Assembly: GCA_019096155.1 (NCBI GenBank) | Contig: JAHCVI010000006.1 | Location: 1,364,001 to 1,428,000, forward strand | Length of the DNA: 64,000 nt | DNA from: Staphylotrichum longicolle | Taxonomy: Eukaryota; Ascomycota; Sordariomycetes; Sordariales; Chaetomiaceae | Direction of reading: 5' to 3' | Shown here: piece by piece, positions 10,644-21,552 of the stretch | Layout: every line of letters begins with the position of its first letter | Position numbering within the stretch: position 1 is the stretch's first letter | Translations under genes and position numbers: made by a program | Notes under the pieces: model-generated | The model's input: the letters and a program-made list of their open reading frames with translations, nothing else | What the model was told of the DNA's origin: nothing | Databases searched by the model: none

Positions 10644-11951
10644 TTACCCGTCCCGACTCTGTCCAGGCAGCCCGGATCGATTCGGATCACGGCTGTCCGC
10701 TGCAACACCAGTAGTCCCTTCAGCGCTTCTGATGCATGAACTAATCCGTTCGCCCGCCTGCTCGTGCAGGTGAATCAAAAAGTTAAGCTGGAGGTCCAGG
10801 CAGCGGCCCATGGAGAAGCCATCGATGACCAGCTCGGGCATTTGCGGGTGGGTCCCGTCGAGGGCTTGGCCACTGTTGCGGGCACGCAACAGGATTTCGA
10901 GGGCTCGGGAGTACAGGACGTCCAGTCGGGTGTAGCAGCTCAGAGCCATGAGAGCCGTCGGCCGGTCGTACCGCTGCGGCCCCTGCGGTGCGCCCTCGTC
11001 GAGGGCTCGAATCCCCGTGACGATATCCTTCAGACGGCAGGTCATTTCGAAGAGGCTCCCAGTGCCCAAATCGCAAAGATTCAGGTCGGGCGAGCCGGGA
11101 CTTTTGGCTGATTGGACATCTATCGGCGGTTGTGTTGGGTCTGCTGGGTCGATCGTGCGTTGCGGTGCCGCCTTGTCCTTCTCGAGACGCAGGGGATGCT
11201 GGAAGAGCGCGACGTTCAGCTCGCAGAGTTGGGTCAGGAGCTTAATCTGTTCGTCTCCTTTATCGATGGCGGCCAACTGCATGGGGTCACCACCATCCCC
11301 ATCTCGATCCCTGTAAACTGCCAGATCCGCCTCGCCGAGTTCACCGAAGGGGTTGTTGAGCGTCTGGACGAATGCTTCATGACGCGGGCTAAAGTGGCTG
11401 CTAACGCCAATGGTCGCACTCAAGTCCGACATGGCAGGCGCCGTGGCCGGTGTCGCCGCCGCCGCGCTCCCAGGCGCAAAGAGATTGAGGCCATCAGGCT
11501 CGGGAACCCTAAAAGGGCGGGTACTCTACGGTCAGTCCCAGGACCGCACGTGAAGGGGCAAAGGGCGAGGAATGGGATTTTGTGTTTACCAGGGGAAAAA
11601 GTCGAGAGGGTGAGCGAGCACGTCGGCGGAAGTCATGGGCATGTCGGCAGCAGCCTCCTCGCCGGATCCAGGCGCGGTGGGGCTCTCCTCGGTCCAGCTG
11701 TAGAGGCCTTGGCTCTGACCGCGGCTGCGGCGGCTGCTGCTGCTGCTGGCACTGCGATCCTGCCGCGGCGGTCGGCCCATTGGGCGCGGCAACGGGACGG
11801 TGCACACGGCGTTTGCCCTTGCACAGCGCTTGCACGGCGACTCCTTGGGGTCCCAGATGCATCGGAGCTTCTGGCCGCGACAGCGGTCGCAGGCAGCCTT
11901 TGGCGGGCTGCTCGTGCCCTTGTTATTGCCGCGCGCATCCGAGGCGACCAT
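10644..11951 (-). CDS. Zn2Cys6 transcription factor with AflR-like C-terminal region
   Basis: Exons are 11951-11590 and 11508-10644 (intron 81 nt, GTAAAC...TTTTAG), giving 408 residues. The DNA-binding cluster is complete: C21-x2-C24-x6-C31-x8-C40-x2-C43-x6-C50, followed by the basic linker RPMGRPPRQDR and a Ser-rich stretch. The C-terminal part has the helical pattern LLTQLCELNVALFQHPL ... RPTALMALSCYTRLDVLYSRALEIL that marks regulators related to AflR, a group often found beside secondary-metabolite or transport genes. It lies directly downstream of two MFS transporter genes on the same strand. It probably acts in the nucleus as a local activator, but no biosynthetic enzyme cluster is present here, so its targets are inferred. 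Confidence 0.85.
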
Positions 11952-12559
11952 GGTAACCTTAAGTTCAAAGAGGGGACCCTGTCAAAGCAAAGTCGGTCGT
12001 CGGGGTGAAGTCGGATGTTGCTGGGCAAGTGTGGGTGTGGCGAATGGGATTCAAGGGACGAGCTGGCCACTGCCCGTCGTCGCTAGGGTTGTGTTGTCAC
12101 GTTCCGATGTTCCAACTGGCGGTCTTCCTGCATCTTCGACGGGATGCCCACCAATAAAATTTCATCACTGGGGCATCGTGCCTCTCGCGTCGAGATCCCT
12201 GCCACTGACGCCTTGCAGCAGAGAATAAGGTCAGGTAAGCTTACAGCTCGGGCCATGCGAGAATAACGAGGAGCTGCATCAGCGTTACTGTGTTCGCCGA
12301 TGCTCTGGAACACGCGGGGGCATTGTCTGGACATCCAAGAAGCTGAAAAGGAGGTGGAAGGGTGAAGCAACGAAGATGGAATGGAACTGGATAAAATCGC
12401 CGCCATGAGAGATTGCAACAACGGTAACGTTGGGTTGATGGCCCTTCTTTTGGCTACGTGAGACACCAAGGATCCATGTTTAATGCATCTAACGCACAGG
12501 TGCCAAATATCGATACCTTGCCAATCCAAGTCCAGACTCCGATCTCCATGCGTACGTCA
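11952..12559. other. Intergenic region: regulator promoter
   Basis: Upstream of the AflR-like gene and downstream of the first MFS gene. A GGCCAC core occurs at about 12065 but not the longer TTCGGCCAC motif seen before the transporters. No supported gene; the minus-strand frame at 12083-12529 has no family features. Confidence 0.45.
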
Positions 12560-14763
12560 TCAGTGTCTAGATGTTCTTCTCCGAACAAACCCGGCCTTCA
12601 CTGGCGCGTCTTCCAACGCTTCCTCGGACTTGTCAAGTGACGCGGGCAAAACAGTTTCTCCTGCCGCTGCCTTCGCTGTTGCTCGCTTGCTGTCTCGCCA
12701 GAGGAGGAACTGGACGGCGGCGGTTGCAAGAACTAGAGTTGAACGGAGAAAAACAAAGGTTACTGTAGCCCTTGCGTGCGGAACACGGAGAGGAAAACTT
12801 ACTCAACAAGCATTCCAAAGTGATAGACCATGTGTAACCCTTTTGTGCGCTTGGAAAATCCGTCGTCTTCCAGACAAAGTTGGGAGCCTGATTTATGCAA
12901 TTGTTGGTATTAGATTCGGGTGACCGGGAGCAGGACTGTCAATAGCAACCATGACCTACAACAGCCTCGACAATATACGCGAGATCGTTGGCAGCGGCCA
13001 GGAGTATCGCCCGCTTTTCCGTATCGTCGGAGCAAATTTCGTTGATCCAGCTCAGAATGAGAGGACCCGCGCCGGCCTGAACATGACATAGTTAGCGCAT
13101 GGGTCGAGACTGAGCAGGCACTGACAAAGCCCGCAAAAAAAGGAAGCGAATCCTACGCCGACGTAGCTGAACCAGTACACAACCATGCGGCCGGTGATAT
13201 TCTCGTAAAGCGGCAGCTGCTTCAAGAGCACGGCGAAGGTGCCCTGACACCGTGTTAGCTCAAGAGTCAGAACTCACGATATTCAAATTGCAGGACATAC
13301 CATGAGAATCGCGCCGGCGTAGAGGAAGGGCCATCGTGCGCCACGGAAGACCCCGTCCGACAACCAAGCCCAGGTAATTGCCATGACAACGAAGATGCCG
13401 AAGATGGGCAGGGGCACTGTCAGTGCCATTGCCATCAGTGTCAGCACTCAGAAAGTTTTGCTGATCAGCTCTCAAGAGCGCCTCTTACGATTGTTAATCT
13501 CCGCAACACTGAAACGTTTTCCTGGTACCGGGGGTGGGTTGCTGTTAAAGCTCTTCAACCAGAAGCCCATGGCGTTCTGTACGTTTCCGTTATTCCAAAG
13601 AATGTACAGCAACGCTGACGTCTCGCCGTTAGTTTTCTTTGTGCTTTTGCAACCGGCGCCAGAAAGTGAAGAGGGGAAGGACTTACGGAGCATGTACGTG
13701 TGCCAGCTCAGGAGGATTCTTTTTAGCTTCGCTTTGGTCCATTTTTGCTTGCCGGCGCGACCAACGACATTCATCCTCTTGACAGAAAGATCATGTTCCT
13801 TCTCAGTGATCCACCATGTTCTCTTTCCAGCTTGAGGCAGGTTCGGAAGGAAAACATAGGCGAGGAGCGCCAGAGGCAGCGTAATAATTCCATCGATGAT
13901 GAACAGCCAGCGCCCTGTGATGGTTGGCGTATCTTGTCAGCTTTTTCATTCACAAACATATGTTGCCAAAGATTGATGGGGGGGGGGGGGGCCGGGCGGA
14001 GCACGAACAGCCTTCATAACCGTAAACGCCGTTGAGGTTCGTGTATGCAGCTGCCTGCAGGAAGCCACTGAACATCTGCCCGACAGTGCCGGCAGCCCAG
14101 AAGATCATTGCGCGTTTTCCCAGTTCGCGAGGGGTGTACCATGAACCGAGCAGATAATGAATGCCAGGATAGAAACCAGATCTTCAACCGCTCAAGGTTA
14201 GCTCGAAGTTGCGTACGATAAGAGGACGCCGGATCCTTACTCGAAGAAACCCACGAAGAAACGGAGGGCGTAGAGTGATTGGTAGTTTTTGAGGGCTGAG
14301 GCACTAATGGTGGCAATTCCCCATGACAACTCAAGGGAGGGAATGACCCATCGAGGCGAGACACGGGTCAGGAGAAGGTTGAACGGGATCTGGCCGATCA
14401 CGTAACCCGCAGTCCAGATGGATTGGCCTGATTGCAGGGTTAGAGCCATTGTTTGACGGGGCAACGGAGCAGCGTACTCGTAACCAGCTCATTGCCATAC
14501 ATCCCCAAGTCCTCCTTCATCCCGCTGAGGAAGGCATTGTTGACATTGGTCTGGTCGAGGTTCTTGAGGAAGTAACCAATCGAAGCGAAGGTGAGGATGA
14601 ATGCGTCGACCTTGAACAGAAGCCTCCGCTCGTCCTGGGGAAGTTCCCATGTGTCCCAGAGGTAACCTTTCCATGTCTTGATAGGTTGGGCCGCTCGTTC
14701 CTCTGACGAGATGTCAGGACCACGTCCTGACTCAGAGTCGATGCTGGGTTCGGGGTGGCCCAT
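12560..14763 (-). CDS. MFS transporter, Dal5/ACS (allantoate/pantothenate-like) family
   Basis: Ten exons can be assembled: 14763-14478, 14427-14241, 14181-14021, 13914-13687, 13614-13489, 13416-13301, 13243-13157, 13076-12960, 12887-12803 and 12732-12560, all in phase, giving 521 residues, the usual family length. Recognisable segments are the cytosolic start ending RLLFKVDAFILTFASIGYF, NLDQTNVNNAFLSGM, GYVIGQIPFNLLLTRVSPRW, ALRFFVGFFE-SGFYPGIHYLLGSWY, RWLFIIDGIITLP and a C-terminal half with TFAVLLKQLPLYENITGRM. These are hallmarks of anion:cation symporters carrying small organic acids or vitamins in the plasma membrane. The third intron (14020-13915) starts with a weak GTTATG donor and holds a 14-base C run on the sense strand. 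Upstream lie two copies of AAAGTGGCCGAA. The transported compound is unknown. Confidence 0.85.
13978..13991. repeat. Homopolymer run of 14 G (C in the MFS sense strand)
   Basis: This G14 run lies inside the third intron of the first MFS gene. Such a run is a likely place for length error in the assembly but does not touch coding sequence. Confidence 0.9.
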
Positions 14764-15538
14764 AGTGACAGCTCGTCTCGGCTCTCACGGAAGTGAAATC
14801 ACAGGTGTCCGGTTCCAGTTGCGAGAATCGACGTATCTGGTGTGTCTGCTTGGAACTTGGTTGTGGAACGTGAGACATCCACAGGGGATTCGACAGTGCT
14901 TATGTGTCCAACGTGCCACCCAGGAGCGCTTTGTGAGATTTACAGCAAGCATGCCGCCATGAAGCCTCCAAATTGTGGCATTTGCTTTCATTGGCATATT
15001 ATTGGCCTTAGCATTCATACCGCAATGACGCCAGTGAGTAAAACCCAAAAAGAGTTGGAGTGTCTCCATGGGAGCTTTTCGGCGAAAGTGGCCGAATAAA
15101 GTGGCCGAACTTGATCAGATCTGTCGAATCAGAACCCTTGGCGGTATAAACTCTTCCTGTCATCTCAAACAAAAGTCTTGCAAACTTCGATAATTAGTCA
15201 TGATTACCATTTCTTTTCCATTAAGTTCGACGGTGTTGTTTCCCAGTGTCCTCATGTGAGCATAAAGAAGCAAGGACCTAGAAAACGCCAATTTGCAACG
15301 TTCCGTGGCCAATCCAGGACTGTGTACCAGTGGGTTGTGGCGGATGGGTGATGGCAGCCTGAGAAAATGGAACACATATGCAGACACAGCGGCATTTAAT
15401 GATAATGAATCCCCGTCGCATGGTGTACGGGACTGAAAGAAAGGTGCATCGGGAGGGAGGCCGTGACAGTTTACTGATCTGTTTAAGATTACTTCATGTA
15501 CTAGAGGTTCGGGCAATTCTCTCCCGGCCTGCCTTCTC
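14764..15538. other. Intergenic region: first MFS promoter
   Basis: Separates the start of the Dal5-type transporter from the end of the second transporter. It contains the paired AAAGTGGCCGAA motif (listed separately) and no supported gene. Confidence 0.5.
15085..15109 (-). promoter_or_regulatory. Paired AAAGTGGCCGAA motif upstream of first MFS gene
   Basis: Two exact copies of AAAGTGGCCGAA (15085-15096 and 15098-15109) are spaced 13 bp apart, with a related TTTCGGCG just before them at 15078. They lie 322-346 bp upstream of the transporter start. The same motif in reverse complement is clustered upstream of the next transporter gene. The CGG/CCG content suits Zn2Cys6 binding, but the binding factor is inferred. 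Confidence 0.5.
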
Positions 15539-17495
15539 CTATCTCTCGTCCTTGTTGTTGTTCTCCTCATCGCTCTCCTTCTTTTGCGTTTTCTCGAGTC
15601 CGAACTTGGTGTTCAGTTTAGACCGCAAGGGCACCTCCTTCTCGAGCCAGACTAGCAGCCAGCCAAGCCCAGCGAAGCCAATTCCCACGTACCAAACGAC
15701 GCGAATCGACTGTTGCCGTGTCAGGAGGCGCAGTTTTCAACCGTGGCGGGAGAAAGGAATGGCCAAACTTACCGAGCTGAAGATTTCGATAATCTCAGTG
15801 CGAGAGGCCGGGTCCTGGATGCTGTCGAGGAAAGTCTTCGTGGCATACTGGTAAGCCTTGCCGCCGCTGAGATACGCAGCCAGGCCCTTATCGGCCAAGT
15901 CGGCGGCCCTCGAGCTGCACTGGTTGTCAACAATAGCGGCTGGGATGGTCACGCCCCAGACAGTAGCGAAGGCTCGGACAAACGTCCAAACCCCGGTTGA
16001 GAGGGCGACAAGGCTCTCATCCAACGGCGCCTGCATGGCCGGCAGCAGAATGGCAATCATCAGGCCGGAGCCGATGGCGCAGAGGAGCTGGAAGCAGGCC
16101 CAAGCGGCCGTGCCCGAGTTCTGGTCGAGAAGGCTGAAGAGACCAAATGAAAGGGTGACGATGGCCATGCCGATAAGATGCAGCGGCTTGTAGCGGCCCG
16201 TCTTCGAGAGGAGTGTGCCACCGATGATGGCGGACGGAAACAGCCCGGCGAAGAGTGGCAAGGCGTCGACGCCCGACCAGAAGGCCGATTTGGCCAGGAC
16301 ACCTTGCAGGTAAATGGGAATGAAATAAAAGGCCCAGTAGGTGCAGAGCGTTGTCAGAAACGTGACGGCCAGAACTGTGGCCGCCGTCCGCTCGAGGATG
16401 GCGCCCTGCGGGAGAGAGGGATTCTTGGCCATGGTCCACTCGTAACCCAAGAAGAGTCCAAAGCCAACAAAACCAAGAACGAGCGGGACGAGAACGTTGG
16501 CGGAACTCCACGGATACACGGTGCCCCCCCAAGTGACACCGATGAGAACCGCGACGGTGGAAGCAATGAAGAGTGCATTGCCAGCAAAGTCAATGCGCGC
16601 AAGCTTCTCGCTCCAACTTCCTGCCGGCGGCGAAGCGACACGCAGCGTAAAGAACAGGGCGATGAGGGATGCTGGCCTCCGTGTTAGTTCATCTTTCTCG
16701 GTGTGACGCTTCTCTGCAAGCAGGGGTTTTTGGTGTGTTATTGGGCTTCCATACTTCCACCGATTGGGAGGTTGATGTAGAACACCCAACGCCAGGTGCT
16801 GCGTTCGGTCAGAAGACCACCAAGGAAGGGACCTAACGCAGCACCGACAGCAGAAACCATCTGCACAATGGCCATGTATTTCCCTCGCTCACGGAGGGGC
16901 ACCAGATCGGTGAGAATGATGTTGATCATCAAAGCAATGCCACCGCCGCCGAGGCCCTGGCTACGTTTGTTTTCCGAGCAACGGTGTGAGCGGTTGGCAC
17001 ACTCGCGGCATAGACGGAGGGGAGGAAATGGGAGAGAACTCACACAACACGACCACCAATCAGCATGGCTGGCGAGTTCGCACCGCCGCAGATGCCGCTG
17101 CCCAGAGTGAACATGGCTACCGAGACCAGGGTCAGCCAACGGCGACCAAATACGTTGGCGGCCTGGGCCATGAGCGGCAGCATCACCATGGTGGCGAGGA
17201 AGTAGCCATTGGGGACCCAGATGAAGCTGCTACCGCCGCCCAGGTCGGCCGTGATGGTGGGCAGGGCACTGGTGATGATGGTGCCTTCGATTGAGGAACA
17301 CAGGGCAGTGAACGCAAGGGAAGCCACAATGCTCCAGAATCGGAGTGAATGATTTGCGCTGGTGGTGGCATTGGCAGTGACATCGGCGCCGGGATTTTCA
17401 TCGTGCTGCGTTTTAGAGACATTGTTGTCCTCTGACTGCGACTCGTCGGTTGTGGTCGCCGGTGACGAGACCGCGGACGAATTTGCAGCCACCAT
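15539..17495 (-). CDS. MFS drug:H+ antiporter, 14-helix (DHA2-type) family
   Basis: Exons 17495-17044, 16960-16755, 16671-15773 and 15709-15539 give 575 residues. The N-terminal 80 residues are polar and Ser/Thr-rich. Membrane segments follow with family motifs: FTALCSSIEGTIITSALPTI (motif D1-like), WVPNGYFLATMVMLPLMAQ, VFGRRWLTLVSVAMF, the motif C-like QGLGGGGIALM and LGPFLGGLL, and WRWVFYINLPIGG. The C-terminal tail is charged (KEVPLRSKLN ... KKESDEENNNK). These proteins usually export toxic compounds or metabolites across the plasma membrane. The second intron uses the acceptor CCAG at 16672, chosen because it restores the family sequence IGGTSLIALFF and follows an AACTAAC branch site; an acceptor further upstream would add about 20 residues. 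Upstream sits a tandem TTTCGGCCAC array. Confidence 0.86.
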
Positions 17496-17678
17496 GTTTG
17501 GGTGGATGGCAAGAAGATGAAGGCACCGTAGGGCTTGTTTGGGCAAGGGCTACTGGGTCTTGGAAGACACTTCAAGGCCTCACGAGATGTGTTCAAAATG
17601 GAAATCATGGCCAGAAGAAGTTTGGGCAGTCGAATTTAGGTACACAGCGCGTCGGATAACACACTGGCCGCGGGCTGG

Positions 17679-17740
17679 TTTCGGTCGCTTTCGGCCACAT
17701 TCAGCCACCGGGGGCCGTACTTTCGGCCACTTTCGGCCAC
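17679..17740. promoter_or_regulatory. Tandem TTTCGGCCAC decamers upstream of second MFS gene
   Basis: Three exact TTTCGGCCAC decamers (17689-17698, 17721-17730, 17731-17740) and two degenerate ones (TTTCGGTCGC at 17679, ATTCAGCCAC at 17699) abut with a 10-bp period, broken by one 12-bp insert. They end 184 bp from the transporter start. A 10-bp period places each unit on the same DNA face, as expected for a cooperative regulator site. The reverse complement matches the pair upstream of the neighbouring MFS gene. Confidence 0.55.
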
Positions 17741-18071
17741 ATCTTATTCCAACGGGCATAAGCAAGCGAAAGGCCCCTGCTAACGTGTTTACCGCTGCAT
17801 GCCACCTCTGCCTACTTGCCTGAGGTGGTGTGTTTCGAGTTGCCTGATTTCTCATTTGTCATTTTGCTTGGTCATCTGCTTTCAGTACCTAGTACCGTAG
17901 GAATCAAGGTCAGGTACCTTCGTTTCGAGCACTGCGTATCATGGGTTATGAGCTCCCGAGGTGAACTTGGAAGCCCGCCAAAACCGCGAGATGGACAAAC
18001 TCTCCGGCATACTGACCTCTTTGTATGCCTGAGAGATCTTGCCCGCCCGATACTCACAGACATTCTCTTTT

Positions 18072-18111
18072 GTTTCTTGACGACAGTCAATCTTTCTTGA
18101 CGACAGTCAAT
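18072..18111. repeat. Perfect 20-bp tandem duplication
   Basis: TTTCTTGACGACAGTCAATC is present twice head to tail (18072-18091 and 18092-18111). It lies between genes and has no coding role that I can see. Confidence 0.85.
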
Positions 18112-18240
18112 CAACGCACTTCCATCCTCTCATCATCTCACTTTGAGTACCTGTGTGCCATTCCCGGTCTGGTAGATCCTACAACAAATATGCAACCGAC
18201 TGTAAGCATGTTCCTCGGCCGCGTTTCCTTAACCCTGTTT

Positions 18241-20233
18241 CTACTGAATAACAAAGTCCCGCAAAAGATCCGGCTCATCCGCAGCAACGGCCGCTTGAAC
18301 CCATTCCCCATCCATAATCCCATGAACATATGCCGCGCCAACCAGCTCAAACAAATCCTCCTCCACTGGTCTCAGCACAAAGGGCACCCACCCACCAAAC
18401 AACACCACCACAATGTCCCCAACCTTGGTCGTGCTCGGGAACGATCCGAACAACCCGCCCGCTGTCGTTCCGAGCACCCTCCCTTTCTGGAACTCGATAA
18501 CCATGAGCTCAAAGCTCAGAGCCGCCTCGTTCAGCCCTGAGTCCTGAAACGAGCGAGAGGCAGACTGCACAGGCATCTGCCCGGTCGCCTCGTCCAACTT
18601 CACGGCGGCGAATAAATCCTCGCCAAAACCAAACCGCTTTAGACAGGCGTGGAAGCTCAGCCTGTCGTTGCCCGTGACGCGTTTCCCGGCCCAGTTACGA
18701 TCCACGCAGCAGGTGCGCCAGACTACGTCAGGCCAGTTCTCGTGCTTCAGGGGGTAGCCTGCCGGGTGTCGCTCGCGGAGCCGCTCGCAGAGGATGGCGG
18801 CGGAGAGGACCAGCCCGAAAATATCCGGCGTGCCGTCTCTGGTGCTTCTGTTCATTCTGTGTTTCTCGAGCTGAGCGTCAGGATAGGTCATTGGGATGCC
18901 GGTGTGTGCAATGATGTCGACTTTGACGCCCAGGGCACTGAGCTTTCGGCGGCCGGGCAGGACGTTGATCGGGCGAAAGAGGTTGGCGCAGGCGTTGTAG
19001 ATGCCCGTGTTCAGCGGTGTCCGATACATTGTCGACCAATCCGGCACCCAGGTCGGCAGTCCGCGTATGCTGCTCTCCAGCCCGGCGTGGACGAGTGTCG
19101 CCGGTCCGTCGAGGCTCGCCATGCAGTGCACGGCAACGTCCCGGAAGAGTTGTGCAGCCGTGTAGCTCTCAGAGTAATCGACGCGGATTACCGGGACGTC
19201 CTCCTCGTTCATCAAGCCCAGTAGGGCGTAGACCTTGTCCCGGAGATCAGTGGCTTTGCCGAACCGGGTCCGGCTAAGCAGCTCGACAATACCCAGCCCG
19301 CTAGGTTTCTTGGCGAGGTCTTCGCGGAGCACCCGCCACGAATCTACCTGGACTGCCTTCTCAAGCTCGAGTATCCGGGCCTTGCTGCCCTTGACGGCCT
19401 TGTTCAGGTCGTGTCGATGGTTCGCTGCACTTTGCCCCCGCTCAATCAACATGGCCATGGTCTTCAGACTCCAGCTCCGCGCGTCTTGTCCGTATCCGTA
19501 CAAGCACACAGTCTCGCGAGACAGAACCATCTCCTGGATGACCCAGCATCTCAGGAACCAGTCATTCGCAAACAAGCTAGTCAGCGCCTCTGCGAAGTCT
19601 TGCGGGGGCTCGTTTTCCTGCTGGATTTGGTACGATCGGTACCATTCCTGGAATCGAGGATCGGACTGGTCGGCGGGGATGCCCTCGGGTGGTTTGATAA
19701 CGGGAGCATTTCCGAACCACGCGAGCGCAAGGAAGCCGTCGCCGGGGTCCCTGCCGGGCTCAGGGGCACCGATGTATCCCACCGCGCCTTTCGCTTGGCG
19801 GTAAATTTGACCCATCCTGGGAACCTGCGTGTTCTTTTCGGCGACATCGACCTGATTGATGCAGAGGGCGTCAATCCAGAGCATTACCTGCTCACCCGGC
19901 TGGTACAGCTCCGTCTTGGTCTTCTGAGTCGAGTGGTGAATGGTGAACAGGGCCCGAAACGTGTTCTCGGGACCCACAAGGCGGCTCCGTTGCAGATCAG
20001 CTTGCGTGTGGGCGCAGGGTTTCCCCAGGCATACGACACTGCGAGATAAGAGCCAGCTTCACTGAGGGAACGTGAAACATGTCAATCTCAAGAATCACAT
20101 CGGTGTCATTTCCTCGGGCTTCTTGCACCTGGACGATCTTGATAAGCCGAATATCGCCCGAGCCCTTCGCCAGGGGCTGATACTGATATGGGCCGAGGCC
20201 GGCGTTCGATTCGTTGGTCGTTGCAGTGGACAT
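18241..20233 (-). pseudogene. HET-domain protein gene with two apparent frameshifts
   Basis: HET domains trigger cell death in heterokaryon incompatibility. The N terminus from 20233 (MSTATTNESNAGLG, then YQPLAKGSGDIRLIKI) is a normal HET start. The core motif AVSYAWGNP with LICNGAAL lies in a second frame around 20050-19980, and the rest, from ENTFRALFTIHH through MLWIDALCINQ to VPFVLRPVEEDLFELVGAAYVHGIMDGEW, is one long third frame of more than 570 codons ending at 18241. Two single-base deletions, one near 20050-20070 and one near 19970-19980, explain the frame changes; no splice sites do. The downstream frame is well kept, so the breaks are either recent or errors in the assembly. If the sequence is corrected this would be an ordinary HET protein of about 660 residues. 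Confidence 0.65.
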
Positions 20234-20797
20234 TCCGGTGGCGGAGCGCTGAAATTGGGGGGCGTAAAAAGGTGTCGAGTTTGCATGAGCACGTCGGGTG
20301 TGAGAGAAAAGAGGAGTTGTTTTCCCTCAAAACGGGAGGGGGCAGTGCCGCAGTGTTCAGCCTCATGCATGGTCGGCTTGTTCCCTGCAGGAGCCGATTG
20401 GCCCATGACTGGTTTCTGGTGGCACGGACACAACTACTGTCAGCCAGCGAGTGTGCCCATTAAAGTTCTATGTCTGCTCAAAGGCCCGGAACTGGTAGCT
20501 TGAAGGACAAGAACCGCGCCCTCTGAATGACGACGAAGACAAGAAGCTGTCGTTCTTGCGCGGAATCCGGAAAAAAAGTGAATATTTATCTGGACTTGAT
20601 CGTTTACTTTCTTTCCGGGTCGAGTTGCTGCCTCAGCAGAGCTTGGGTCAGGTGCTGCATAACATTCATGAACTCAAACGAAGGGGAACGTGTACATGTT
20701 CAGTTTTCACTATCCGGTTCACCAACCTCCGTTTCTCATCTACACTTGGGTGTCATCTTACCATTGCCACCGGAGTGCAAAGTTCCTTCTGGCCAAG
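20234..20797. other. Intergenic region between divergent HET and rhodanese genes
   Basis: No supported gene. The overlapping short frames on both strands have no family features. Confidence 0.45.
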
Positions 20798-21552
20798 ATG
20801 AAATATGTAGGCGCACAAGATATGATGGTCAAGTTTCAGGTACCTCCCTCGTGTTTCTCCTTGCTCTGCCTCTCACGGCTGGATGGTCGAATCGCTGCTG
20901 ACAAGACCCCCTTTTGGTCCAGAATCTGCTCTCTTGCGACCTCGATCCCTACGACGAGCGGTACTTCCTGTCTCCACAGGACGGATCGGAGCTGGCGGGG
21001 GGTGCGGTGGCTTGTAGCAACCCATCGTCCTGCGACTGCGACCGCCAGCGGGAAGACGCGCCGCCGTCACCACCCGCCAGCTTGCCCCCCAGCTCAAGGG
21101 GATCGCCGCGCTCGCTGCCGTTGATGTCAACCGCCCCGTCGTCCGAGTTCTGCTCCATCGCCCTAGACGAGGCCGAGCGCAGCAGTGCCCCGTCCACGCT
21201 GACATCCCGGGCCGCTCCCATTGTGCTTGACATTCGGCCCAGGGAGCACTATACCCGAGGTCACATCTGTGGGGCGTGGAGCGTCCCGATGGCCGCAGCA
21301 CCTGCCGACTTGTTTGGAGACGCCCAGGCCGTCGAGGAGCGGTGGCGTGAGATCCAGCATACCATCGACGGTCCGCTCTGGCCCGGGCCGTCGGAGCTGC
21401 AGGAGCTGCCAGTGCTCGTGCTGTGTAACAACGGGGACTCCGGGCGCATGACGGTGGCCATTCTCCGCGCCAGGGGGGTGAAGGCCTTCACCATTGAAGG
21501 GGGTTACGATGCTTTGGCCATTGCCGAGGGATGTGGAAAGCAAGGGATGTAA
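20798..21552 (+). CDS. Orphan rhodanese-domain protein
   Basis: Exons 20798-20839 and 20923-21552 (intron GTACCT...GTCCAG) give 223 residues starting MKYVGAQDMMVKFQ. After a Ser/Pro-rich stretch the C-terminal half is a rhodanese fold: IVLDIRPREHYTRGHICGAWSVPM, then LVLCNNGDSGRMTVAILRARGVKAFTIEGGYDALA. The active-site loop is CNNGDSGR; the GGYDAL end and the Cys-centred loop resemble the C-terminal domain of Uba4/MOCS3, which carries sulfur for tRNA thiolation and molybdopterin synthesis. No ThiF-like adenylation domain is present nearby, so this is a stand-alone sulfurtransferase-like protein whose partner is unknown. The short first exon is supported by its splice sites and phase only; the start could lie further upstream. 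Confidence 0.6.

Larger units (their letters stand above)
17496..18240. other. Intergenic region: second MFS promoter
   Basis: Between the second MFS start and the end of the frameshifted HET gene. It contains the tandem TTTCGGCCAC cluster and a 20-bp direct duplication, both listed separately; no supported gene. Confidence 0.5.

Noticed and set aside
10644..17495. Secondary-metabolite gene cluster
   Set aside because: A regulator and two transporters are present but no polyketide synthase, peptide synthetase, terpene cyclase or tailoring enzyme lies next to them.
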